NCBI RefSeq assembly: GCF_020381325.1
Contig: NZ_JAGSPI010000003.1
Coordinates: forward strand, 62,001 to 126,000
Length of the DNA stretch: 64,000 nucleotides
Direction: 5' to 3'
From: Providencia vermicola
GTDB lineage: Bacteria > Pseudomonadota > Gammaproteobacteria > Enterobacterales > Enterobacteriaceae
Part shown: positions 56,908 to 64,000 of the stretch, in pieces
How the letters are laid out: the number at the start of each line of letters is the position of its first letter
Numbering within the stretch: position 1 is the stretch's first letter
Translations under genes and position numbers: made by a program
Notes under the pieces: generated by a model
The model's input: only the letters and a program-made list of their open reading frames with translations
Told to the model about the DNA's origin: nothing
Database searches by the model: none

Positions 56908-57378
56908 ATGAACCCATTGAAAGCCGGTGATAAGGCGCCACAATTTAGCCTTCCTGACCAAGATGGTGAGATCATCAATCTTTCTGATTACCAGGGTCAG
57001 CGCGTATTAGTTTACTTTTACCCAAAAGCGATGACTCCCGGCTGTACAGTTCAAGCGTGCGGCTTGCGTGATGAGATGGATACACTCAAAGCAAAAGGCG
57101 TCGAAGTGTTAGGGATTAGCACTGACAAGCCAGAGAAACTGTCGCGTTTCGCTGAAAAAGAAATGTTGAATTTCACACTGTTATCCGATGAAGACCACCA
57201 AGTGTGCGAGCAATTTGGGGTTTGGGGCGAAAAACAATTTATGGGGAAAACCTACGATGGAATTCACCGTATTAGTTTCTTAGTCGACCCAACAGGGAAA
57301 ATCGAACACGTTTTTGATGATTTCAAGACCACCAACCACCACGAAATCGTTCTTGCGTACATCAACGCAAACGCATAA
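56908..57378 (+). CDS. bcp: Thioredoxin-dependent thiol peroxidase (Bcp/PrxQ)
   Basis: This 156-residue peroxiredoxin reduces hydroperoxides. The peroxidatic Cys46 and resolving Cys51 lie in MTPGCTVQACGLRD, as in E. coli Bcp, and YFYPKAMTPG is the family active-site loop. Length and sequence match E. coli Bcp (156). It follows gcvR closely and is likely co-transcribed with it. A perfect hairpin terminator follows. Confidence 0.95.
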   Translation: MNPLKAGDKAPQFSLPDQDGEIINLSDYQGQRVLVYFYPKAMTPGCTVQACGLRDEMDTLKAKGVEVLGISTDKPEKLSRFAEKEMLNFTLLSDEDHQVCEQFGVWGEKQFMGKTYDGIHRISFLVDPTGKIEHVFDDFKTTNHHEIVLAYINANA

Positions 57379-57392
57379 TACTTTATAATTCA

Positions 57393-57419
57393 ATAGTGCT
57401 GTATCCCATACAGCACTAT
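57393..57419. terminator. Terminator between convergent bcp and perM
   Basis: ATAGTGCTGTAT and ATACAGCACTAT are perfect twelve-base arms around CCC. T tracts are short on both strands, so the element likely serves both genes moderately. Confidence 0.6.
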
Positions 57420-57429
57420 GATTGACTGC

Positions 57430-58494
57430 TTATTTAGCCGCTTCTACAGGCTCTTCTGGCCAAACATGGATAACTGCTTTAATTAACGTCGCCAACGGGA
57501 TAGCAAAGAATACGCCCCAAAAGCCCCACAACCCGCCAAATACTACCACGGACAAAATAATCACCAATGGGTGCAAGTTAACAGCCTCTGAAAATAACAA
57601 TGGCACCACAACGTTGCTATCCAGCCCTTGAATGACCAAATAAACTAACATCAGATACCAAAATTCACTGCCAACACCGTATTGGAATAACGCAACAATA
57701 ACCACAGGAATGGTGGCAGCGACTGCACCAATATAGGGAATGAGAACGGCGACCCCGACTAGCACCGATAGCAACACCGCATAGCGCAAATCGAAATAAG
57801 CAAAACATAAATAGGTTGCGACGCCGACAATCACCATCTCCGTCACTTTGCCGCGCAGATAGTTAGTGATCTGCCCGTTCATTTCTATCCACACTTTTCC
57901 TACCAACAAACGGTTTTTAGGTAGTAATTTTAAGAAACTGCGACTAATACGTTCTTTATCTTTTAGTAGAAAAAAGGTCATTAATGGCACTAACACTAAA
58001 TACACCGCAAGGGAAAAAATGCCAATTAATGATGCTACAGACGCCTTAACCACGGAATCAGCAATCCCAGACAAACGGCTACGTAAGTTATCAGCCATCA
58101 TATCTATAATCCCAACATCGACTAATGCAGGGTATTGCTCCGGGAGTTTTTGAGCAAACTCATTGAAGCGATTAACCATATTGGGGAGATCGGCCATCAA
58201 ATTAATACCTTGCTGCCATGCCGTTGGCGCAATAATTAAAATAACCATGGCACTTATTCCTGCAAACAAGGTCAAAATAATACTCACGGCAAGTGCGCGG
58301 GATAACCCTGCGCGCTGTAGCATATTTGTTGGCCATTCAAGTAAATACGCCAAGGCAATTGCCACCAGCAATGGAGCCAGTATACTGCTGAAAAAGAAGA
58401 TGATCACAAAACCTGAGACCAATAATGTAAACAGTGCCACGGCTTGTGGATCGGCAAAACGCCGACGGTACCATTGTAAAAACAATTCCAGCAT
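57430..58494 (-). CDS. perM: AI-2E family transporter PerM
   Basis: This 354-residue inner-membrane protein has eight or so hydrophobic segments and matches the PerM/YfgO family, for example ILAPLLVAIALAYLLEWP, LAVYLVLVPLMTFFLLKD, VLIPYIGAVAATIPV and GLDSNVVVPLLFSEAVNLHP. The transport substrate is unknown; the broader family includes TqsA for autoinducer-2. It is divergent from bepA as in E. coli. The length agrees with the family (353). Confidence 0.92.
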   Translation of the reverse strand: MLELFLQWYRRRFADPQAVALFTLLVSGFVIIFFFSSILAPLLVAIALAYLLEWPTNMLQRAGLSRALAVSIILTLFAGISAMVILIIAPTAWQQGINLMADLPNMVNRFNEFAQKLPEQYPALVDVGIIDMMADNLRSRLSGIADSVVKASVASLIGIFSLAVYLVLVPLMTFFLLKDKERISRSFLKLLPKNRLLVGKVWIEMNGQITNYLRGKVTEMVIVGVATYLCFAYFDLRYAVLLSVLVGVAVLIPYIGAVAATIPVVIVALFQYGVGSEFWYLMLVYLVIQGLDSNVVVPLLFSEAVNLHPLVIILSVVVFGGLWGFWGVFFAIPLATLIKAVIHVWPEEPVEAAK

Positions 58495-58690
58495 GTATTG
58501 CTCCTGGGGAATTAATGCGAAGGACAGTTCCTAAATTAACGAAAATTATACCGAATAACAGATTTTACGATAGCTTTTGCTATCATGTGTTTTAAACTTT
58601 TCGAGTTATTTGATGCCTTGTGTTTATGTACTCGAAATAAAGTTGGTACTTACCCTAAATTTTAAACGTTGTATGGGACACTCACGCTTC

Positions 58691-60154
58691 ATGAAAAAAA
58701 AATTGAAATACCCATTATTGGCTTTCATGATCGCTGCACTCGTCAATGGTGCGGTTTTGCCTGCTTATAGTGCAATTGAAGATACCTTACCCGACATCGG
58801 TACCACTGCGGGTGGCACACTTAGTATTAATCAAGAAATTATTATGGGTGATGCCATTACCCGGCAAATTCGCGCCAGCACACCACTAATTTACGATCCC
58901 TTGCTAACTCAGTATGTTAACAAGATTGGCATGCGTTTAGTGAAGAATGCGGACTCAGTTAAAACCCCGTTTAAGTTTTATTTAGTCAATAACCCAAATA
59001 TTAACGCCTATGCTTATTTTGGCGGCAACGTGGTGCTGCACTCCGCATTATTCCGTTACAGCCAAAATGAAAGCCAGCTAGCTTCTGTTATGGCCCACGA
59101 AATTTCTCACGTCACGCAAAGGCACCTTGCGCGAATGATGGAAGACCAAAAAAGCACCACGCCGTTAGCGATTGCGGGGACAATTGGCTCACTCCTTTTA
59201 GTCATGGCCAACCCACAAGCGGGTTTTGCTGCACTAACAGGTACGATGGCGGGTGTGCAACAGGGTAGAATTAGCTTCACACAAGCGAATGAGCAAGAAG
59301 CGGATCGCATTGGGCTGCAAACATTGCGCCGTTCGGGTTTTGACCCTCATGCAATGGCGGATTTTATGCAAACCATGGCAGATCAAACGCGCTATATGTC
59401 TAAACCGCCTGAAATTTTGTTAACGCACCCCCTGCCCGATAGCCGTTTAGCGGATGCACGTAACCGTTCAAGTCAGTTACCCAAAGCCAGTGTGCCTTCA
59501 TCATTAGATTTTATGTTAGCCCGTGTACGTATTTTAGCCATGTATGGCACAGAGCAAAAGCATGCCCTTGACCAGATCATCGAAAATTACGAAAAAGGTT
59601 CGCAAAACGAACAGCTCGCTGCGCAATATGGTAAAGCTCTGATCCTTTCACAGGATAAAAAATATGCAGATGCAGGTAAAATTCTCACTGAATTATTAAA
59701 TAAACAACCCGATAACCCGTGGTTTATCGATAGCATGACAGATGTTGATATCGAGCAAAATCAAGCAACTAAAGCCATCACACGCCTGCAAGGTGCACTG
59801 AAAAAATCACCGAAAAACACGGTGTTTATTGTTAACTTAGCGAACGCATTAATCAACAACCATCAGTATAAAGAAGCGACCACGTTACTGAACAAATACA
59901 CTTTTGATTATCCTGATGACCCAATTGGTTGGGATTTGTTGGCTGAAGCATCAGCGAAACAAGGCAATCGCCCCGAAGAACTCGCGGCTTATGCAGAAGG
60001 CCTCGCACTACGCGGTGGTTATGACACAGCAATCAACTATTTAAGTGATGCCAGCCGCCAAAGCCGTTTAGGCAGTTATGAACAACAACGCTACGATGCA
60101 CGTATCGATGCATTGAGAAAACTACAATTACGTGATGAAAATGCAAAACCGTAA
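58691..60154 (+). CDS. bepA: Periplasmic M48 metalloprotease/chaperone BepA
   Basis: This 487-residue protein has a signal peptide (residues 1-26, ending PAYSA). A zinc protease domain with HEISHVTQRH and a downstream NEQEADRIG follows, and a C-terminal TPR region (about residues 310-480). It supports outer-membrane assembly, including LptD maturation, and degrades misfolded barrels. ATG at 58691 gives exactly the E. coli length (487); longer upstream starts are unsupported. It precedes arsC (yfgD), as in E. coli. Confidence 0.94.
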   Translation: MKKKLKYPLLAFMIAALVNGAVLPAYSAIEDTLPDIGTTAGGTLSINQEIIMGDAITRQIRASTPLIYDPLLTQYVNKIGMRLVKNADSVKTPFKFYLVNNPNINAYAYFGGNVVLHSALFRYSQNESQLASVMAHEISHVTQRHLARMMEDQKSTTPLAIAGTIGSLLLVMANPQAGFAALTGTMAGVQQGRISFTQANEQEADRIGLQTLRRSGFDPHAMADFMQTMADQTRYMSKPPEILLTHPLPDSRLADARNRSSQLPKASVPSSLDFMLARVRILAMYGTEQKHALDQIIENYEKGSQNEQLAAQYGKALILSQDKKYADAGKILTELLNKQPDNPWFIDSMTDVDIEQNQATKAITRLQGALKKSPKNTVFIVNLANALINNHQYKEATTLLNKYTFDYPDDPIGWDLLAEASAKQGNRPEELAAYAEGLALRGGYDTAINYLSDASRQSRLGSYEQQRYDARIDALRKLQLRDENAKP

Positions 60155-60164
60155 GGACTCAAAA

Positions 60165-60521
60165 ATGACGGATTCAATTAAGATTTACCATAACCCGCGT
60201 TGCTCTAAAAGCCGTGAAACCTTAGCGCTTTTAGAAGAAAAAGGGATCGCACCAACGGTGGTTGAATACTTAAAAACGGCACCAACTGCTACTGAAATTA
60301 AAAAATTATTGAAAATGTTAGGTTTTAAAGATGCGCGTCAATTAATGCGTACGAAGGAAGACCTGTATAAAGAATTGAATTTAAGCGATGACAGCTTAAC
60401 GCAGGATCAACTCATTAAAGCGATGCATGAAAACCCTAAATTGATTGAACGCCCTATTGTGGTTAAGGGTGATAAAGCCCGTTTAGGTCGTCCACCTGAG
60501 CAAGTGTTAGAGATTTTGTAA
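60165..60521 (+). CDS. ArsC family (glutaredoxin-type) arsenate reductase YfgD
   Basis: This 118-residue thioredoxin-fold protein has active-site Cys13 in IYHNPRCSKSRETL. RTKEDLYKELNL and IERPIVVKGDKARLGRPPE contain the arginines that bind arsenate in ArsC. It is the bepA-linked chromosomal YfgD, which in E. coli is not part of an ars operon; actual arsenate reduction is uncertain. ATG at 60165 has AAGGA upstream. A strong terminator follows. Confidence 0.9.
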   Translation: MTDSIKIYHNPRCSKSRETLALLEEKGIAPTVVEYLKTAPTATEIKKLLKMLGFKDARQLMRTKEDLYKELNLSDDSLTQDQLIKAMHENPKLIERPIVVKGDKARLGRPPEQVLEIL

Positions 60522-60540
60522 AAATCCCTCTTAATAAGCA

Positions 60541-60577
60541 AAAACCAGTCTCACTGAAAAATTAAGACTGGTTTTTT
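60541..60577 (+). terminator. Rho-independent terminator of bepA-arsC
   Basis: AAAACCAGTCT and AGACTGGTTTT form an eleven-base stem around 13 bases. TTTTTTT ends it, and the A-rich start makes it work on the minus strand too. Confidence 0.85.
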
Positions 60578-60579
60578 TG

Positions 60580-60813
60580 TTATTTCTGGCCTTTATATTC
60601 CATATAGCTCAGTATGGTTAAAAAAAAAGCAGTGGAAAAGCCCACTATATTTGAAATTATTATTGCTTCAATAAAACCACTTTTACCATAAGAAAATTCA
60701 CCAACCTTATAGAGTATATTTAATTGGTTAATTAATTGGCTTATGACTATAACGCAAAAAAAAACAACAAATAAACTTAAATAAAAATAGATAAAGTACA
60801 ACAAGATTTTCAT
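60580..60813 (-). CDS. Small two-helix membrane protein, possible immunity protein
   Basis: This 77-residue protein has two long hydrophobic segments (about residues 3-28 and 50-69) joined by a loop with YKVGEFSYGKSG. I recognise no family. The start codon directly follows the stop of the upstream toxin-like fragment (TAA-ATG), with AAGGAG before it, so translation is coupled. A small membrane protein after a toxin tail is typical of toxin-immunity pairs, but the assignment is inference. The local DNA is AT-rich compared with its neighbours. Confidence 0.5.
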   Translation of the reverse strand: MKILLYFIYFYLSLFVVFFCVIVISQLINQLNILYKVGEFSYGKSGFIEAIIISNIVGFSTAFFLTILSYMEYKGQK

Positions 60814-61071
60814 TTATTCATTGTCTCCTTTTAAGTTGTCATCTATATTTTTCTTCGTTAATTCTGATGATACAGCACCCGTAGCACTACCAATAATATT
60901 AGGGTACTTAGATTGTTTTGGCGGAGCAGATATGGATGGCATATGTGTTAAAAATCGTTCTTTCAGCCCACTAGACCACGTATTCATTTTCTTATCTAAT
61001 AAAATAAAACCTATATATTCCCTTTCATTTATGATTGAGTTTCCTGGCTTTGTTTTATCGTAAAGAAAAAT
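60814..61071 (-). pseudogene. Fragment resembling the C-terminal end of a polymorphic toxin
   Basis: A minus-strand open frame of 85 codons reads in order FLYDKTKPGNSIINEREYIG, FILLDKKMNTWSSG, SISAPPKQSKYP and NIIGSATGAVSSELTKK. It is preceded in frame by a TAG, with no ATG before the internal one at 60987-60985. Thus either a 57-residue protein starts there or, more likely, only the tail of a longer gene remains. The NIIGSATGAVSSE motif recalls C-terminal parts of haemagglutinin/CdiA-like toxins, but the family is not certain. It is coupled to the following small membrane-protein gene. Confidence 0.45.
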
Positions 61072-61182
61072 CTAAAATATTCTTTTTTTATAGTCAACTA
61101 ACCATATCTTTTATATTTATTATTTTAAATACCATTGCCGTTCAAACTTAAGGCTATATTAATCATTAAGACAGTTGTATTA

Positions 61183-61884
61183 TTATAACTTCAAAATATC
61201 TTTTACAAACGGAATGGTGAGTTTGCGTTGGGCAACAATCGAGGCGTGATCGAGCTTGTTGAGAATATCAAACAACGTACCCATTTTTCTGTCGAGGCGT
61301 TTAAGCACAAAACGGCATACATCTTCAGGCAATTCAAAACCACGCATACGAGCACGTAATTGTAAGGCGTAGATTTTATCTTCATCACTTAATGGATGCA
61401 GTTTGTAAATCTGCCCCCAGTCGAGACGAGAAGCTAGATCAGGCAGTTTAAGGTCAATTTGACGAGGAGGACGATCACTGGTGATCAACAAACAGGTACG
61501 GCCAATTTCGAGAATACGATTATATAAATTAAACATCGCCATTTCCCATTCATCATCCCCTGCTATGCATTGAATATTATCAATACACACCAGTGATAGG
61601 TTTTCCATACCTTCAAGGACATCAGGCACAAAATAAGCGCGTTTATCTAAAGGAACATAGCCAACAGCAATGCCTTGCTCTGAAAGCTCTGCGCACGCAG
61701 CATGGAGTAAATGGCTTTTTCCGCCACCTTCACGTGACCAATAATAAATATAGCTACCATGTGCTTGATTGATTGCAGATTTTATAGCAGACAGCAACGC
61801 TTCATTTTCCCCTGCATAAAAGCTGGCAAAGGTTTCATCATCGGGTAGATAAAGTGGTAGTGAAAGCTGTGATGGTGTGTTCAG
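61183..61884 (-). CDS. hda: DnaA inactivator Hda
   Basis: This 233-residue AAA+ protein binds the beta clamp and promotes ATP hydrolysis by DnaA (RIDA), preventing over-initiation. The N-terminal clamp-binding motif QLSLPL is at residues 6-11. [20 protein letters not shown] contains Walker A, and the [14 protein letters not shown] block and arginine finger region match E. coli. The start is CTG at 61884, with AGAGG five bases upstream. This restores exactly the E. coli length and motif, and E. coli hda itself uses CTG. The first ATG, 29 codons later, would lose the clamp motif. Confidence 0.92.
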   Translation of the reverse strand: MNTPSQLSLPLYLPDDETFASFYAGENEALLSAIKSAINQAHGSYIYYWSREGGGKSHLLHAACAELSEQGIAVGYVPLDKRAYFVPDVLEGMENLSLVCIDNIQCIAGDDEWEMAMFNLYNRILEIGRTCLLITSDRPPRQIDLKLPDLASRLDWGQIYKLHPLSDEDKIYALQLRARMRGFELPEDVCRFVLKRLDRKMGTLFDILNKLDHASIVAQRKLTIPFVKDILKL

Positions 61885-62016
61885 AATCGCCTCTGGCTGT
61901 ACAAATCAATTTTCGCTAAATAGTTTACCACAAAAAACGTGGATAGATGAACAGGATCCCGTTCAATTGCCGCTGCTTTAACCACAGCAGCAATTGTCAG
62001 AAATTAAAAAATGCGA

Positions 62017-63309
62017 TTACTTATCGCTATTTAGCTCTTTAACTTCGCTGTTTACAAACTGTTTTTCAGGACGAACAAAAGTAATAAAACGGAACAGTAA
62101 TGCCATAAAGATCCCGACGATAGTCGCTAATGCCATCCCTTTTAACTCAGCTTGGCCAATGTGAATAACCGCGCCACTCACCCCGATAATCAAGATCACA
62201 GAGGTTAAAATTAAGTTTTGTGGCTTATTATAATCAACCTTCGAATCAATCAGGACACGAATACCTGACGCGCCGATAACTCCGTACAGCAATAATGAAA
62301 CGCCGCCCATCACAGGTACAGGCACTAATTGGATCGCAGCGGCTAATTTACCAATACACGATAACAAAATAGCGATAACCGCTGCCCCACCGATGACCCA
62401 AGTACTGTAAACCTTGGTAATTGCCATCACACCAATATTTTCACCGTACGTGGTGTTTGGCGTTGAACCAAAGAAACCAGATAACACCGTTGAAAAACCG
62501 TTAGCAAACATCGAGCGGTGTAAACCTGGGGATTTCATTAAATCGCGTTCAACGATATTAGCCGTAACCACTAAGTGGCCTACGTGTTCTGCGATAACGA
62601 CTAATGCCGCAGGTAAGATGGTGAGAATGGCAAACCACTCAAAACGTGGGGTATAGAATGTTGGGATAGCAAACCAAGGTGCTTCAATCACTGGGGTAAA
62701 ATCCACAATCCCCATAAAGTATGACAACGCATACCCCGTTAAAAAGCCAATTAAAATAGGGATAATCGATAAGAAACCACGGAACATGACCGCACATAAA
62801 ATGGTCACCGATAATGTGGTTAATGAAATAATTAAAGTGTTAGTATCAACTGCCGCGCCATCTTTTGGCAGTAAACCTGCCATACCTGCCGCCGTTTGGG
62901 CAAGCTCTAAGCCGATAACCGCAACAATCGCCCCCATCGCCGCTGGTGGGAACATCACATTAATCCAGCCCCTTCCTGCCACTTTGACGATTAACGCCAC
63001 AAGGCAAAACAGCACACCACAAATAATAAAACCACCCAATGCCAGTTCATAACCCAATGGCAGTAGAATTAATACGGGTGAAATAAAGGCAAAACTTGAC
63101 CCTAAATAAGCAGGGATCTGCCCTTTACAGATAAATAAATAGATTAATGTACCAATTCCGTTAAACAGCAAGATAGTTGCTGGGTTTACACCAAACAGGA
63201 TAGGTACGACAACGGTTGCGCCAAACATCGCAAAAAGATGCTGAAAACTCAGTGGAATAGTTTGTAGTAATGGTGGTCTTTCTTCAACACCAATCGTGCG
63301 ACGTGTCAT
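62017..63309 (-). CDS. uraA: Uracil:proton symporter
   Basis: This 430-residue nucleobase transporter (NAT/NCS2 family) has about 14 hydrophobic segments. QHLFAMFGATVVVPILFG begins it, and signatures LIVIAEHVGHL-type (here VVIAEHVGHLVVT) and FGSTPNTTYGENIGVMAIT carry the conserved Glu residues that bind uracil and protons. The length matches E. coli UraA (429). It is encoded downstream of upp in the same direction, as in E. coli, so uptake and salvage are co-expressed. Confidence 0.95.
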   Translation of the reverse strand: MTRRTIGVEERPPLLQTIPLSFQHLFAMFGATVVVPILFGVNPATILLFNGIGTLIYLFICKGQIPAYLGSSFAFISPVLILLPLGYELALGGFIICGVLFCLVALIVKVAGRGWINVMFPPAAMGAIVAVIGLELAQTAAGMAGLLPKDGAAVDTNTLIISLTTLSVTILCAVMFRGFLSIIPILIGFLTGYALSYFMGIVDFTPVIEAPWFAIPTFYTPRFEWFAILTILPAALVVIAEHVGHLVVTANIVERDLMKSPGLHRSMFANGFSTVLSGFFGSTPNTTYGENIGVMAITKVYSTWVIGGAAVIAILLSCIGKLAAAIQLVPVPVMGGVSLLLYGVIGASGIRVLIDSKVDYNKPQNLILTSVILIIGVSGAVIHIGQAELKGMALATIVGIFMALLFRFITFVRPEKQFVNSEVKELNSDK

Positions 63310-63382
63310 TTGAGCTTATCCCCTTTTAGCTATATTTATGCAAGTGGCCGAAGACTTGCAAACATTGATTTCATTTAATAAA

Positions 63383-63412
63383 TCAAAAAAAAGCCGACTT
63401 CTCAGTCGGCTC
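63383..63412 (-). terminator. Rho-independent terminator or attenuator after upp
   Basis: AGCCGACT and AGTCGGCT form the stem around TCTC. On the minus strand eight T follow. It lies between upp and uraA and may reduce transcription into uraA. Confidence 0.8.
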
Positions 63413-63416
63413 ATTT

Positions 63417-64000
63417 TTATTTAGTACCAAATATCTTATCGCCCGCATCACCGAGGCCTGGAACAATGTAACCTTCTTCATTGAGATATTGATCAATAGA
63501 AGCGGTATACAGTTCAACATCAGGGTGGACTTTTTCTAATGCTTTGATCCCTTCAGGTGCCGCAACTAAAACTAAAACTTTAATTGACTTACACCCTTCT
63601 TTTTTCAGTAAATCGATAGTTGCGATCATCGAACCGCCTGTTGCTAACATAGGGTCAACAACTAGCGCCATACGCTCATCGATATCTGAAGTCAGTTTTT
63701 GGAAATAAGGGACAGGCTGCAGTGTTTCTTCATCACGGTACACACCAACCACACTGATACGTGCGCTAGGAATACTTTCCAATACACCATTCATCATACC
63801 AATACCTGCACGGAGGATTGGGACTACAGTGATTTTCTTACCTTTAATTTGTTCTATTTCGACAGGACCACACCAACCATCAATAGTCACTTTTTCAGTT
63901 TCTAGGTCAGCGGTTGCTTCATAAGTCAGTAGGCTACCAACCTCTGAGGCCAGTTCACGAAAGCGTTTGGTGCTTATATCATGATCTCGCATCAGGCCAA
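63417..64000 (-). CDS. upp: Uracil phosphoribosyltransferase, N-terminus beyond window
   Basis: This gene converts uracil and PRPP to UMP. The visible 194 residues match E. coli Upp: [41 protein letters not shown], the PRPP motif [14 protein letters not shown] and the ending [15 protein letters not shown]. The first Met at 63992 is internal; the frame continues through 64000 (GLMRDHD), so about 14-15 N-terminal residues are missing from the window. Together with uraA it forms the pyrimidine salvage operon. Confidence 0.95.
   Translation of the reverse strand, partial: GLMRDHDISTKRFRELASEVGSLLTYEATADLETEKVTIDGWCGPVEIEQIKGKKITVVPILRAGIGMMNGVLESIPSARISVVGVYRDEETLQPVPYFQKLTSDIDERMALVVDPMLATGGSMIATIDLLKKEGCKSIKVLVLVAAPEGIKALEKVHPDVELYTASIDQYLNEEGYIVPGLGDAGDKIFGTK

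Noticed and set aside
61960-61996. CAATTGC...GCAGCAATTG hairpin after uraA
   Set aside because: The stem is imperfect and no T tract follows on the minus strand, so it is not called a terminator.

Overview
The window is chromosomal DNA from a gamma-proteobacterium of the order Enterobacterales. The best fit is the Morganellaceae, most likely Providencia: most proteins are close relatives of E. coli proteins, the DNA is AT-rich, and the gene order is a rearranged version of two E. coli neighbourhoods. The genus is an inference from overall character. No rRNA, tRNA, CRISPR array, complete transposon or complete prophage is visible.

Region 1 (1-14.2 kb) matches the E. coli yebT-to-rlmA neighbourhood. 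It holds the end of an MCE lipid-transport gene, yebV, the sRNA SdsR, yebY-copD-copC, ftnA, holE, yebF, yoaH, pabB-nudL, sdaA, the mannose PTS operon manXYZ, yobD, a manganese-riboswitch-controlled mntP, and rlmA.

Region 2 (14.2-27.5 kb) is accessory. It starts with a Lys-rich exported peptide, a GNAT acetyltransferase, a PHP phosphatase (YcdX) and a periplasmic broad-specificity racemase. The 3' end of a tyrosine-recombinase gene follows as a relic at 17.8 kb. Next come two back-to-back sugar or polyol catabolic clusters. Cluster A (minus strand) has a DeoR-type regulator, galactitol-type EIIB and EIIC, a pentulose-phosphate-epimerase-like protein, a short-chain dehydrogenase and a 6-phospho-3-hexuloisomerase-like SIS protein, and it lacks an EIIA. 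Cluster B (plus strand) has an RpiB-like isomerase, EIIC, EIIB and EIIA, with a convergent SorC-type regulator. Together they look like a PTS-fed route from an unidentified polyol or rare sugar to central metabolism. The region ends at the 3' end of guaA.

Region 3 (27.5-64 kb) is mostly the E. coli guaA-to-upp neighbourhood: guaA-guaB, xseA, maeB, yffB-dapE, ypfN, tmcA, purC, bamC-dapA, gcvR, bcp, perM, bepA, arsC(yfgD), hda, uraA and upp (cut by the window edge). It is interrupted by insertions. The first is a Fur-box-flanked haem-acquisition cluster at 32.3-38.7 kb (ChaN-like lipoprotein, TonB-like protein, a predicted secreted oligopeptidase B and a TonB-dependent haem receptor). The second is a NarP-like orphan response regulator. 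The third is an ECF-type transporter operon preceded by a PPC-domain gene. The fourth is an unrecognised gene between bamC and purC. The last is a small AT-rich toxin/immunity-like remnant between arsC and hda.

Starts were revised from the longest open frame wherever family length and ribosome-binding sites demanded it. Examples are mntP (extension lies in the riboswitch), narP-like, dapA, bepA and hda (CTG start). The small genes yoaH and sdsR and the toxin-like fragment are too short or unusual for a simple ORF scan and were found by reading the sequence.
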